Positions 33,723 to 40,935 of a stretch of DNA of 64,000 bases are shown here, piece after piece. Where the stretch lies: the NCBI GenBank assembly GCA_017512485.1, contig JAFWGE010000031.1, forward strand, positions 1 through 64,000, written 5' to 3'. The DNA comes from Oscillospiraceae bacterium. Lineage in GTDB: Bacteria; Bacillota; Clostridia; Oscillospirales; Oscillospiraceae. Under the pieces are notes generated by a model. That model was not told the DNA's origin. It did no database searches and saw only the letters and a list, made by a program, of their open reading frames with translations. Within the stretch, counting starts at the first letter, position 1. Every line of letters begins with the position of its first letter. The position numbers and the translations under genes are program-made.

Positions 33723-34589
33723 ATGCTTAAGAAAGCAATGAAACAGCCCGGCATCGCAATAAATTCCGCAAGATGTATGGCCTGCTATGCCTGTTTTATG
33801 GCCTGCAAAGACGAGCACTGCGGCTGGGATACCGCTCTTTCCAAAGCGCAGCCCGAGCTCGGCCAGTACTGGATGAACATAGTTGAGTGGGAGCGCGGCG
33901 ACAACCCCCGCCATATCAAGACGGCCACCGTCCCCACCCCCTGCTCACACTGTGACAACCCCGCCTGTGTGGCGGCTGCCAAAGACGGCGGAGCGTACAA
34001 GCGCCCTGACGGCATAGTGATCATCGATCCGGAGAAGGCCAAGGGCCAGAAGCAGATCGCCGACGCCTGCCCCATCCACGCCGTATACTGGAACGAGGAC
34101 CTGCAGCTGCCCCAGAAGTGCACCATGTGCGCGGAGCTGCTGGACGATCCAGATTATCCGGGCTTTGAGCCCCGCTGCGTAGAGGCCTGCCCGAACCAGG
34201 CTCTCGTATTCGGTGATCTTGCCGACCCCGACAGCAACATCAGCAAGCTCATTGCCGCCAACAAAGTCACCCAGCTTGACGGTCTGGGAAGCATGGGTTC
34301 CAGCGTGGTCCATCTGAACATCCCCAGCTGCTTTATCGCCGGCACCGTGGCCTATCCTGAGGAACTGGAAGAGGTATGCATCGGAGCCAACGTCAAAGCC
34401 ACCTGCGAGGACGGCACCGTATACGAGACGAAGACGAACTGGGCCGGAGATTATGAGTTTGAGGACCTGCCCAAGGGCAAAAAGTTCTCTGTGGACATCT
34501 CCTTCGAAGGCTTCAAGAGCGTCCATTACGACGTGCTCACCGACGCCGACCACTACGTGGACATCACCTACCTTGAGCCCATCGCGTGA
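33723..34589 (+). CDS. Ferredoxin-type small subunit with C-terminal transthyretin-like domain
   Basis: The 288-residue electron-transfer subunit has three 4Fe-4S sites: Cys18/21/24/28, Cys74/77/82/116 and Cys133/136/152/156. The C-terminal part (about 204-288: GTVAYPEELEEVCIGANVKA, NWAGDYEFEDLPKGKKF) is a beta domain of the transthyretin or CNA-B type. A small subunit with three clusters plus such a domain is the hallmark of the transhydroxylase BthS. The ATG at 33723 lies two bases after the large-subunit stop, with AAGGAGG upstream; a longer in-frame start at 33681 lies inside the preceding gene. A terminator follows. Confidence 0.9.
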   Translation: MLKKAMKQPGIAINSARCMACYACFMACKDEHCGWDTALSKAQPELGQYWMNIVEWERGDNPRHIKTATVPTPCSHCDNPACVAAAKDGGAYKRPDGIVIIDPEKAKGQKQIADACPIHAVYWNEDLQLPQKCTMCAELLDDPDYPGFEPRCVEACPNQALVFGDLADPDSNISKLIAANKVTQLDGLGSMGSSVVHLNIPSCFIAGTVAYPEELEEVCIGANVKATCEDGTVYETKTNWAGDYEFEDLPKGKKFSVDISFEGFKSVHYDVLTDADHYVDITYLEPIA

Positions 34590-34607
34590 CCGGCCTTTAT
34601 GACCTGA

Positions 34608-34646
34608 AAACAGGGCGCGCTTCCTTATCGAATGCGCGCCCTGTTT
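34608..34646 (+). terminator. Terminator of the transhydroxylase-like operon
   Basis: AAACAGGGCGCGC and GCGCGCCCTGTTT pair as 13 bp around a 13-base loop, followed by TTTTTC. Confidence 0.9.
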
Positions 34647-34849
34647 TTCATCTTCCCTGCCGGGCACAAAACCCGTGCAAATCACGTCCGACAGGGATAT
34701 AATATCTTCAGTTTCTATTGACTTGGCGCGCCGCCGCGGCTATACGCCCCGTCCGCGCCGGCCCGCGTTTTATCCGGACCACCCGGATGCGCCGCGGCTG
34801 TCCGGCGCTGCCGCGAGGCAACCCCACCGCCACACAAAGGAGGCCCAAC

Positions 34850-35893
34850 ATGTCCGGACCAGTGAACGTCAGGCTTTCCGACGACGGGAAAGCCGTAATA
34901 ATCGTGGATCAGTCCGCCCTCCCGGGCGAACTCAGATATCTGCGCCTGGAGACCCTCGACGAGATGTACGAGGCTGTAAAGACCCTTCGCGTAAGGGGCG
35001 CCCCCGCCATTGGCGTGTTCGCCGGTTTCGCACTTTGCGCCCTGTCCGCCGGGATGGACAAGGACGCGGATTTCAAAAACAGGTTCCTCGAGGCCGCGGA
35101 GCGTCTCTCCTCCAGCCGTCCCACGGCGGTAAACCTCTCCTGGGCGTGCCGCAGGATGACGGAGGCCTGTTCACGCGCCATATGCTCCGGGAGCGAAATA
35201 GACGCCGCCCTTCTTGCGGAGTGCACCTCCATTTACGAGGAAGACGTCTTTATGTGCAGCGCCATATCCTCCTACGGCCTCAGTCTCCTGAAGCCCGGTA
35301 TGGGGGTGCTCACGCACTGCAACGCCGGCCCTCTGGCTACCTCACGCTACGGCACCGCTCTGGGCCCTCTCATCCTGGCCGCCGAAAAAGGCATCCCCAT
35401 AAGGGTCTATGCCGACGAGACCCGTCCGCTGCTGCAGGGAGCCCGCCTCACGGCTTACGAGCTGATGGAGGCCGGCGTGGACGTTACGCTCATATGTGAC
35501 GACATGGCTTCATGGGTGATGTCCAGGGGGCTTGTGGACGCGTGCTTCGTAGGCTGCGACACCGTCGCGCTGAACGGGGACACCGCGAACAAGATCGGCA
35601 CCAGTGCCGTCGCCATCCTGGCGAAACACTACGGCATCCCTTTTTACGTGCTTGGCCCCACCTCGACCATAGATCCCTCCTGCCGCACCGGCAGCGATAT
35701 CAGGATAGAGATGCGCCCCTGGGAAGAGATAACCTCCCTCTATTATTCCCGCCCCGTGGCCCCGGAGGGGGTCAAATGCCTGAATCCCTCGTTCGACGTC
35801 ACGGAAGCCTCCCTGATAAGCGGTATAATCACCCAGCACGGCATCGCCCTGCCTCCTTTTGAAGAATCGCTTCCCGCTTTAATAAAAAAATAA
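34850..35893 (+). CDS. Methylthioribose-1-phosphate isomerase family protein (MtnA-like)
   Basis: The 347-residue aldose-ketose isomerase of the eIF2B-like fold converts 5-methylthioribose (or 5-deoxyribose) 1-phosphate to the ribulose form in nucleoside salvage. RGAPAIG (49-55), catalytic Cys157 in [14 protein letters not shown] (190-193) and catalytic Asp237 in [17 protein letters not shown] are present; the usual GAD is GCD here. The ATG at 34850 follows AAAGGAGG; a longer frame upstream has no ribosome binding site. No other mtn genes are adjacent, which is common for the dihydroxyacetone-phosphate shunt version. A strong promoter and cobalamin riboswitch begin directly after its stop. 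Confidence 0.88.
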   Translation: MSGPVNVRLSDDGKAVIIVDQSALPGELRYLRLETLDEMYEAVKTLRVRGAPAIGVFAGFALCALSAGMDKDADFKNRFLEAAERLSSSRPTAVNLSWACRRMTEACSRAICSGSEIDAALLAECTSIYEEDVFMCSAISSYGLSLLKPGMGVLTHCNAGPLATSRYGTALGPLILAAEKGIPIRVYADETRPLLQGARLTAYELMEAGVDVTLICDDMASWVMSRGLVDACFVGCDTVALNGDTANKIGTSAVAILAKHYGIPFYVLGPTSTIDPSCRTGSDIRIEMRPWEEITSLYYSRPVAPEGVKCLNPSFDVTEASLISGIITQHGIALPPFEESLPALIKK

Positions 35894-35911
35894 AATTTTT
35901 TAAAAAAAGCT

Positions 35912-35940
35912 TTGACATTCGGGCTCATCTGGTGTACTAT
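35912..35940 (+). promoter_or_regulatory. Promoter of the orphan riboswitch RNA
   Basis: TTGACA (35912) and TACTAT (35935) are 17 bases apart, 18 bases after the mtnA-like stop. Transcription would start near 35947, just upstream of the riboswitch. Confidence 0.8.
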
Positions 35941-35970
35941 ATTCAGCGTACAGAAAGTAAATATTGTTGT

Positions 35971-36073
35971 CCGCTTTATTCCTGTGTAAGGTGCATGGAA
36001 TCGGGTGAAATTCCCGGCGAGCAGGTCACTGTGAAGCCCATTTATTGGGATAAGTCAGATACATGTTAAGCGG
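35971..36073 (+). promoter_or_regulatory. Cobalamin riboswitch without an evident target gene
   Basis: The conserved core reads GGTGCATGGAATCGGGTGAA, then ATTCCCGGC, CACTGTGAAG and the B12 box AAGTCAGATACATG. The outer stem closes as CCGCTT (35971) with AAGCGG (36068). These are the standard elements of a compact cobalamin aptamer. It has its own promoter and is followed by a terminator hairpin (36124-36154). A second terminator stands at 36266-36305. No credible coding region follows on the plus strand before rplJ, more than a kilobase away with its own promoter. Confidence 0.88.
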
Positions 36074-36123
36074 ATAGCGTTTCTGCCGGGGCTATGAAAC
36101 GTTTAGGGGTATTGTATACCTAT

Positions 36124-36154
36124 AGCCGTCTGTGGAAACGCAGACGGCTTTCTT
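36124..36154 (+). terminator. Riboswitch expression-platform terminator
   Basis: AGCCGTCTG and CAGACGGCT pair around an 8-base loop, followed by TTTCTT, 50 bases after the aptamer. Confidence 0.8.
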
Positions 36155-36265
36155 ACGTTTATAAAGCAATCAAATGTATGGACATTTTCTATAGCTGCCG
36201 CCGCAAGCAGCGCGTTCATGGGAGGAGTGCGATTGGAGCCCGGACTTCTTCCTGGGAAAGCAACC

Positions 36266-36305
36266 GAGACCCGGAAGTGCGATCCGCACGTCCGGGTCTC
36301 TTTCT
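36266..36305 (+). terminator. Second strong terminator of the riboswitch unit
   Basis: GAGACCCGGA and TCCGGGTCTC pair, with a further inner GTGCG/CGCAC stem, followed by TTTCTG. It ends any readthrough RNA before the convergent HD-domain gene. Confidence 0.8.
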
Positions 36306-36337
36306 GTTCGCTGCGTCCGCAAATGACGTTTCCAATA

Positions 36338-36931
36338 TCACTGAGCCGTATACCGGGCCATAAATCTTTCTACAGCGCTCTCGCTGCTCCTCATGGCCAG
36401 TATGGTCTTCTCCATAAGGTCCGTAAGTTCCCATCCCAGCATCTCAGCTCCCCGGGTTATTACCTCCCGGGAGCAGCCCGCGGCGAACCTTTTATCCTTG
36501 AACTTCTTTTTCAGGCTGCTGACTTCCATGTCCTGGACGCTCTTTGACGGGCGCATGAGCGCAGCCGCCCCTATCAGTCCTGTGAGCTCGTCACAGGCGA
36601 ACAGGACCTTTTCCATGACGTGCTCCGGTTCCACGTCGCCGGCGATCCCGTATCCGTGACTGCACACGGCGTGTATAAGCTCCTCCGACGCCCCCGCGTC
36701 CGCCAGGAGCTCTTTCGCTTTTACGCAGTGCTCCTGGGGCCACATCTCGAAGTCTATATCGTGCAAAAGCCCGGCGCAGGCCCAGAACCCCGCATCTTCC
36801 CCGTATCCGAGTTCCTCCGCGTACCAGCGCATCACGGACTCCACCGTGACCGCGTGCCGGATGTGGAAAGGATCTTTATTGTATTTCTCCAGCAGTTCCA
36901 GCGCCTCTTCCCTGCCGATATACTGTCTCAT
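36338..36931 (-). CDS. HD-domain phosphohydrolase
   Basis: The 197-residue protein is a small HD-superfamily metal-dependent phosphohydrolase. His26 and the HD pair His57-Asp58 (LLHDIDFE) are visible, with later ligands likely in CSHGYG. Proteins of this size and pattern often act on nucleotides or phosphorylated metabolites; the substrate cannot be read here. GAGGAG lies about ten bases before the ATG. It stands alone, convergent with the riboswitch RNA and divergent from rplJ. Confidence 0.82.
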   Translation of the reverse strand: MRQYIGREEALELLEKYNKDPFHIRHAVTVESVMRWYAEELGYGEDAGFWACAGLLHDIDFEMWPQEHCVKAKELLADAGASEELIHAVCSHGYGIAGDVEPEHVMEKVLFACDELTGLIGAAALMRPSKSVQDMEVSSLKKKFKDKRFAAGCSREVITRGAEMLGWELTDLMEKTILAMRSSESAVERFMARYTAQ

Positions 36932-37026
36932 TATAGGTCTCTCCTCTCTGACCGCTGTCGGTCCTCTAGATTTTACTCCCTGCCGGCCAATGAATCAACC
37001 GCAAAACAAAAAAACGCATAAAAGCC

Positions 37027-37055
37027 TTGACAACGCTTCATTATAATGGTAGTAT
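37027..37055 (+). promoter_or_regulatory. Promoter of rplJ-rplL
   Basis: TTGACA and TAGTAT are 17 bases apart; the start would be near 37062, at the beginning of the L10 leader. Confidence 0.75.
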
Positions 37056-37063
37056 ACTTTTCG

Positions 37064-37190
37064 CGTTCCAAAGACAGCAGGTGATTTTATCATAACGGGC
37101 CCCGCCCTCCTGCCGAGGATGCTTTTCAGGCTTATATCCACAGCGGAAAAGTGTGTCTTCACGTCTTTGCGTGAAGACTTTTTGTTTTTC
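37064..37190 (+). promoter_or_regulatory. L10 leader with terminator
   Basis: The leader carries AAGACAGCAGGTG and CCTGCCGAGGATGC, words characteristic of the ribosomal protein L10 leader that binds L10(L12)4. It ends in a hairpin GTCTTCACG/CGTGAAGAC (37155-37178) with a T-rich tail, which would attenuate transcription when L10-L12 is in excess. Confidence 0.85.
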
Positions 37191-37234
37191 TTTGGCACGC
37201 TCCAACCCAGGGAAAACGGAGGTGAAAACCAAAT

Positions 37235-37765
37235 ATGCCCAATGCAAAAGTCCTTGAAAGCAAGCAGGCCATCGTAGAAAAGCTGGCAAAAACCCTTACC
37301 GAATCGGCTTCCGGCGTTTTAGTGGACTACAGGGGTATCAACGTGGCCGAAGATACCGCCCTCAGAGCGGACCTTCGCGCGGCAGGCGTGGAGTACTCCG
37401 TCGTAAAGAACACCCTCACCCTCAGGGCCGCCGAGAAGGCAGGCCTCACCGGTCTCGAGGAGGCTCTTAACGGTCCCACCGCAATGGCCGTACATCCCAC
37501 CGATGCCGTCCTGTGCGCCAAAAAAATCGCGGACTATGCGAAGAAGCACCCCAATTTCGTCATCAAGGCAGGGTTCGTGGATGGAAAGGCCCTGACCCCC
37601 GACGAGGTGAAGCAGCTTGCCTCCCTGCCGTCCAGGGAAGTCCTCGTTGCTCAGGTACTTGGCACGATGCTGGCTCCTATCAGCGGCCTTGCCACTGTTC
37701 TGAACGCCACCATCCAGGGTCTCGCTATCGCCCTCAACCAGATAGCCGAGAAGAAATCAGCTTAA
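37235..37765 (+). CDS. rplJ: 50S ribosomal protein L10
   Basis: The 176-residue protein anchors L7/L12 dimers to the ribosome stalk base. It starts [18 protein letters not shown] and has the conserved [10 protein letters not shown] and NGPTAMAV segments. The C-terminal helix that holds L12 ends [13 protein letters not shown]. Length and order (leader, rplJ, rplL) are standard. The ribosome binding site is CGGAGG about 11 bases before the ATG. Expression is probably autoregulated through the leader upstream. Confidence 0.97.
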   Translation: MPNAKVLESKQAIVEKLAKTLTESASGVLVDYRGINVAEDTALRADLRAAGVEYSVVKNTLTLRAAEKAGLTGLEEALNGPTAMAVHPTDAVLCAKKIADYAKKHPNFVIKAGFVDGKALTPDEVKQLASLPSREVLVAQVLGTMLAPISGLATVLNATIQGLAIALNQIAEKKSA

Positions 37766-37790
37766 GTTATTATTATTGGAGGTTCATAAA

Positions 37791-38180
37791 ATGGCTAACG
37801 AAAAAATCACTGCTCTTATCGATTCTATAAAAGAACTTACCGTTGTTGAGCTCTCCGAGCTCGTACACGCTCTTGAGGATGAGTTCGGCGTATCCGCCCA
37901 GGCTGTTGCCGCTCCCGTAGCCGCCGCCCCCGCAGCTGCTGCTGAGGAAGAGGCTGCCCCCGCCGAGCAGACCGAGTTCGACGTTGTCCTGACCGACAAC
38001 GGCCCCAGCAAGATCAACACCATCAAGACCGTCCGCGAGGTCACCGGCCTGGGCCTGAAGGAAGCCAAAGAGCTGGTCGACGCGATACCCAAGACCATCA
38101 AAGAGAAGGTCAGCAGGGACGAGGCCGACGCCATCGCCGCCAAGATGCAGGAAGTCGGAGCGAAGGTCGAGATCAAGTAA
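37791..38180 (+). CDS. rplL: 50S ribosomal protein L7/L12
   Basis: The 129-residue stalk protein recruits translation factors. An N-terminal dimerisation region ([20 protein letters not shown]) is joined by an Ala/Glu-rich hinge to the C-terminal domain with [20 protein letters not shown]. The chosen ATG (37791) has GGAGG eight bases upstream; an in-frame codon at 37776 overlaps that site and is not used. A terminator follows at 38198. Confidence 0.97.
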   Translation: MANEKITALIDSIKELTVVELSELVHALEDEFGVSAQAVAAPVAAAPAAAAEEEAAPAEQTEFDVVLTDNGPSKINTIKTVREVTGLGLKEAKELVDAIPKTIKEKVSRDEADAIAAKMQEVGAKVEIK

Positions 38181-38197
38181 TCATTCCCGCGATATAT

Positions 38198-38231
38198 ATC
38201 TGCCGTGCATATGCGTGCACGGCAGATTTTT
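38198..38231 (+). terminator. Terminator of rplJ-rplL
   Basis: ATCTGCCGTGCA and TGCACGGCAGAT form a perfect 12-bp stem followed by TTTTT. Confidence 0.9.
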
Positions 38232-38375
38232 ATGCCCTTACGCCCCGCGCGGCCTGTCGGGAGGATCGCCGGTCCGGGTCGTCCGCGGTACAGGATATTT
38301 CCGTTCCCTTGCGCAAATCGCCCGGCCGTGCCATAATGAGCATATTCCAAACAGTCAGAAACGGAGCCTCAGACC

Positions 38376-39044
38376 ATGATAAATATACTTCTCGCAGAAG
38401 ACGACAGCGCCATAGTATCCGCCCTCACCGCCTTCCTGGGCGCGGAAGGTTTCCACGTGGATAACGTGCCCGGGCAGAGCGGCGCCATCCGCGCCCTGGA
38501 AGAGAAAAAATACGAGCTTGTCCTTCTGGACGTGTCGCTGGCTGACGGCAACGGCTTCTCTCTTTGCGGGCAGATAAAAGCGTCCTGGAATATCCCCGTG
38601 ATCTTCCTGACGGCGTCCGGTGACGAATTCAGTACCGTTACCGGCCTCGAGCTTGGCGCCGACGACTACATCGCGAAGCCCTTCCGGCCCAGGGAACTCG
38701 TTTCCAGGATAAAAGCCGCCCTCAGGAGATATATGAGCAGCCCCGTACTGGAGGTGGGCGACGTAAGGGTGGACCCGGACAAAGCCTCGGTGACGAAAGG
38801 CGGCGTCAGCGTTACCCTCTCTGCCCTGGAATACAGGCTCCTCCTGGTTTTCTTCAACAACCAGGGGGCTGTGCTGAGCAGGACGAGGCTCCTCCAGGAA
38901 ATATGGGACCTGGCCGGGGAATTTGTGAATGACAATACTCTCACCGTATATATAAAGCGCCTGCGCGGCAAGCTTGAGGACGATCCCCAGAACCCTACCC
39001 TGATAAAGACCGTCCGCGGCATAGGCTATAAGGTCGGTGATTGA
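38376..39044 (+). CDS. OmpR-family response regulator
   Basis: The 222-residue regulator has a receiver domain with acidic Asp9/Asp10, phospho-acceptor Asp52 (LLLDVSLADG region), Thr79 and Lys101 (AKPF). A winged-helix DNA-binding domain follows (about 125-222, ending LIKTVRGIGYKVGD). It is cotranscribed with the sensor kinase that overlaps its 3' end and sits upstream of an ABC3/FtsX-type transporter, as in BceRS/VncRS modules that respond to cell-wall-active peptides. It may bind the AGTCAC direct repeats at 40181. Confidence 0.92.
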   Translation: MINILLAEDDSAIVSALTAFLGAEGFHVDNVPGQSGAIRALEEKKYELVLLDVSLADGNGFSLCGQIKASWNIPVIFLTASGDEFSTVTGLELGADDYIAKPFRPRELVSRIKAALRRYMSSPVLEVGDVRVDPDKASVTKGGVSVTLSALEYRLLLVFFNNQGAVLSRTRLLQEIWDLAGEFVNDNTLTVYIKRLRGKLEDDPQNPTLIKTVRGIGYKVGD

Positions 39045-40056
39045 TTTGAAGCTCCTCAGGAACCCGGAAGTCAAAAGAGGGGCGGCCGTATATCTGTCCC
39101 TGACAGCCGTCGTATGCGCCGCCGCACTGCTCCTGTTCGGAGCAAAATGCGGGGCAGTCGCCGCGGCGGTATGCGTCGTTTTTGACGCCGCCGCCCTCTC
39201 AGGCTCGGTCATACGTTTTCGGAAGATCAGGCAGATGTGCTCCGAGATCGACAACATGCTTCACAGCAAAAGTTATGTGGAACTCTCGTCATATTCGGAG
39301 GGCGAGCTTTCGATCCTCAGGGACGAACTGTCGAAGGTCATCTCCATGCTACGGGAAAACGCGGACTCCATGCTGCGGGACAGGCAGTATCTCTCCGATT
39401 CCATTGCGGACATATCCCATCAGATACGCACCCCCCTGACCTCCGTCAACATACTGCTCTCCATGCTCTCGGGCCCGGACGTCACCGACGAACGCCGCTC
39501 AGAGCTCATCGGAGAGGTGTCCGGCCAGCTGCTGAAAATAGACTGGCTGATAAACACCCTGTTAAAAATATCAAAGCTGGACGCCCACGTCGCCGTTTTC
39601 GACCCCACCCCCGTAGGGCTCCTCCCGTTGGTGCAGAAGGCCGTGTCCCCTCTCCTTATCTCCCTGGACCTGCATGACCAGAAGCTCTCCCTCGATATCC
39701 CCGGGGATATCAGTATCACGGCGGACGTACCATGGACCTCCGAGGCGATATGCAACATAATAAAAAACTGCATGGAACACACCCCCGCGGGGGGAAGCAT
39801 ACGCGTTGAGGCTATGAGTACTCCCGTGTTTACACAGCTCACGGTGACCGATACCGGAAGCGGCATAAGCGGCGAGGACCTTCCCCACCTCTTTGAACGG
39901 TTTTACCGCGGCAAAGGTTCCTCAGACAGCAGCGTCGGCATTGGCCTTGCCCTTGCGCGGATGATACTCAGCGAACAGAACGCCACTGTAAAGGCGGACA
40001 ATTCCCCCGAAGGCGGCGCATGCTTTACCATCAAGTTTTATACCTCCATCGTATGA
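39037..40056 (+). CDS. Intramembrane-sensing histidine kinase
   Basis: The 339-residue kinase has two membrane helices close together near the N-terminus (about 16-36 and 38-58) and almost no extracellular loop. This is typical of BceS/VncS-type kinases that sense through a partner ABC transporter. The phospho-acceptor His128 lies in DISHQIRTPL. The ATPase domain has the N box NIIKNCMEH, DTGSGISGEDLPHLFERF and a G2 box GIGLALAR. The GTG start at 39037 overlaps the regulator; TTG at 39046 is an alternative. A terminator separates it from the transporter. Confidence 0.9.
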   Translation: MIDLKLLRNPEVKRGAAVYLSLTAVVCAAALLLFGAKCGAVAAAVCVVFDAAALSGSVIRFRKIRQMCSEIDNMLHSKSYVELSSYSEGELSILRDELSKVISMLRENADSMLRDRQYLSDSIADISHQIRTPLTSVNILLSMLSGPDVTDERRSELIGEVSGQLLKIDWLINTLLKISKLDAHVAVFDPTPVGLLPLVQKAVSPLLISLDLHDQKLSLDIPGDISITADVPWTSEAICNIIKNCMEHTPAGGSIRVEAMSTPVFTQLTVTDTGSGISGEDLPHLFERFYRGKGSSDSSVGIGLALARMILSEQNATVKADNSPEGGACFTIKFYTSIV

Positions 40057-40110
40057 CCGCCTTCCGCTCCCCGCGGGCTTCATACGGATATAATGGGCTG
40101 CTCTATCCTT

Positions 40111-40138
40111 CCGGGATCACTTTTGATCCCGGATTTTT
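40111..40138 (+). terminator. Terminator after the two-component system
   Basis: CCGGGATCA and TGATCCCGG pair around a 4-base loop, followed by ATTTTTATT. Confidence 0.88.
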
Positions 40139-40158
40139 ATTCCGGCAAAATACCCGAT

Positions 40159-40213
40159 TGTGACAGTTTAGTTATTTTGCAGTCACCTGAAAGTCACGCT
40201 GCACTGTTACAAT
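40159..40213 (+). promoter_or_regulatory. Candidate response-regulator binding site and promoter
   Basis: AGTCAC occurs twice, 11 bases apart (40181 and 40192), the spacing of OmpR-type half-sites. An outer pair TGTGACAGT (40159) and ACTGTTACA (40203) is a near-perfect inverted repeat. TACAAT at 40208 fits a -10 box. The matching -35 position holds no good consensus, so an activated promoter for the transporter is likely. Confidence 0.6.
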
Positions 40214-40251
40214 CATTTCAGATCATCGGAAGTTCCCTGCGGGAGGTTATT

Positions 40252-40935
40252 ATGGAAATTTTAAAAGTACAGGAGCTTTCAAAGCATTATGGCTCCGGTG
40301 AAAACATGGTAAAGGCCCTTGACGGCGTATCCTTCAGTGTTGAGAAAGGGGAATTCATAGCCATCATCGGGCCGTCGGGTTCTGGCAAATCTACCCTCCT
40401 CCATATCATCGGCGGGGTCGACAGGCCCACGTCGGGCAGCGTATTCATGAACGGGACGGACGTCTACTCGCAAAACGACGAAAATCTCGCCATCTTCCGG
40501 CGCAGGCAGGTGGGGCTTATATACCAGTTTTATAATCTGATCCCAGTCCTCAACGTGGTGGAAAACATAACCCTGCCCGTACTTCTGGACTCACGGGAGG
40601 TAAACTCACAGCGGCTGGAAGAACTCATAAGCGTCCTCGGTCTCAAGGGGCGTGAGGAACACCTGCCCAACCAGCTCTCCGGCGGTCAGCAGCAGCGTGT
40701 CTCCATAGGGCGCGCGCTTATGAACTCCCCCTCTGTGGTCCTGGCCGACGAGCCCACCGGGAACCTTGACTCCAAAAGCAGCCAGGAGATCCTGTCCCTG
40801 CTGAAGATGTCAAACGAAAAGTACGGCCAGACGCTGATCATCATCACCCACGACGAGAGCATCGCCCTCCAGGCGGACAGGATAATCGCCATTGAAGACG
40901 GCAGAATAACCCGCGACGAGGTGATCAGGAAATGA
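40252..40935 (+). CDS. ABC transporter ATP-binding protein (MacB/BceA type)
   Basis: The 227-residue ATPase has Walker A GPSGSGKST, signature LSGGQQQR, Walker B VVLADEPTGNLD and THDE. The NLDSKSS stretch and the small size are typical of ABC3-family exporters or antimicrobial-peptide detoxification systems (BceA, MacB, LolD). The ATG at 40252 has GGGAGG upstream; a longer in-frame extension runs back over the terminator and is not coding. It overlaps the permease start by four bases. Confidence 0.92.
   Translation: MEILKVQELSKHYGSGENMVKALDGVSFSVEKGEFIAIIGPSGSGKSTLLHIIGGVDRPTSGSVFMNGTDVYSQNDENLAIFRRRQVGLIYQFYNLIPVLNVVENITLPVLLDSREVNSQRLEELISVLGLKGREEHLPNQLSGGQQQRVSIGRALMNSPSVVLADEPTGNLDSKSSQEILSLLKMSNEKYGQTLIIITHDESIALQADRIIAIEDGRITRDEVIRK

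Noticed and set aside
36094..36363. 89-residue frame after the cobalamin riboswitch
   Set aside because: It runs straight through both terminator hairpins, lacks a ribosome binding site and has an Arg-rich composition typical of structured RNA read as protein.
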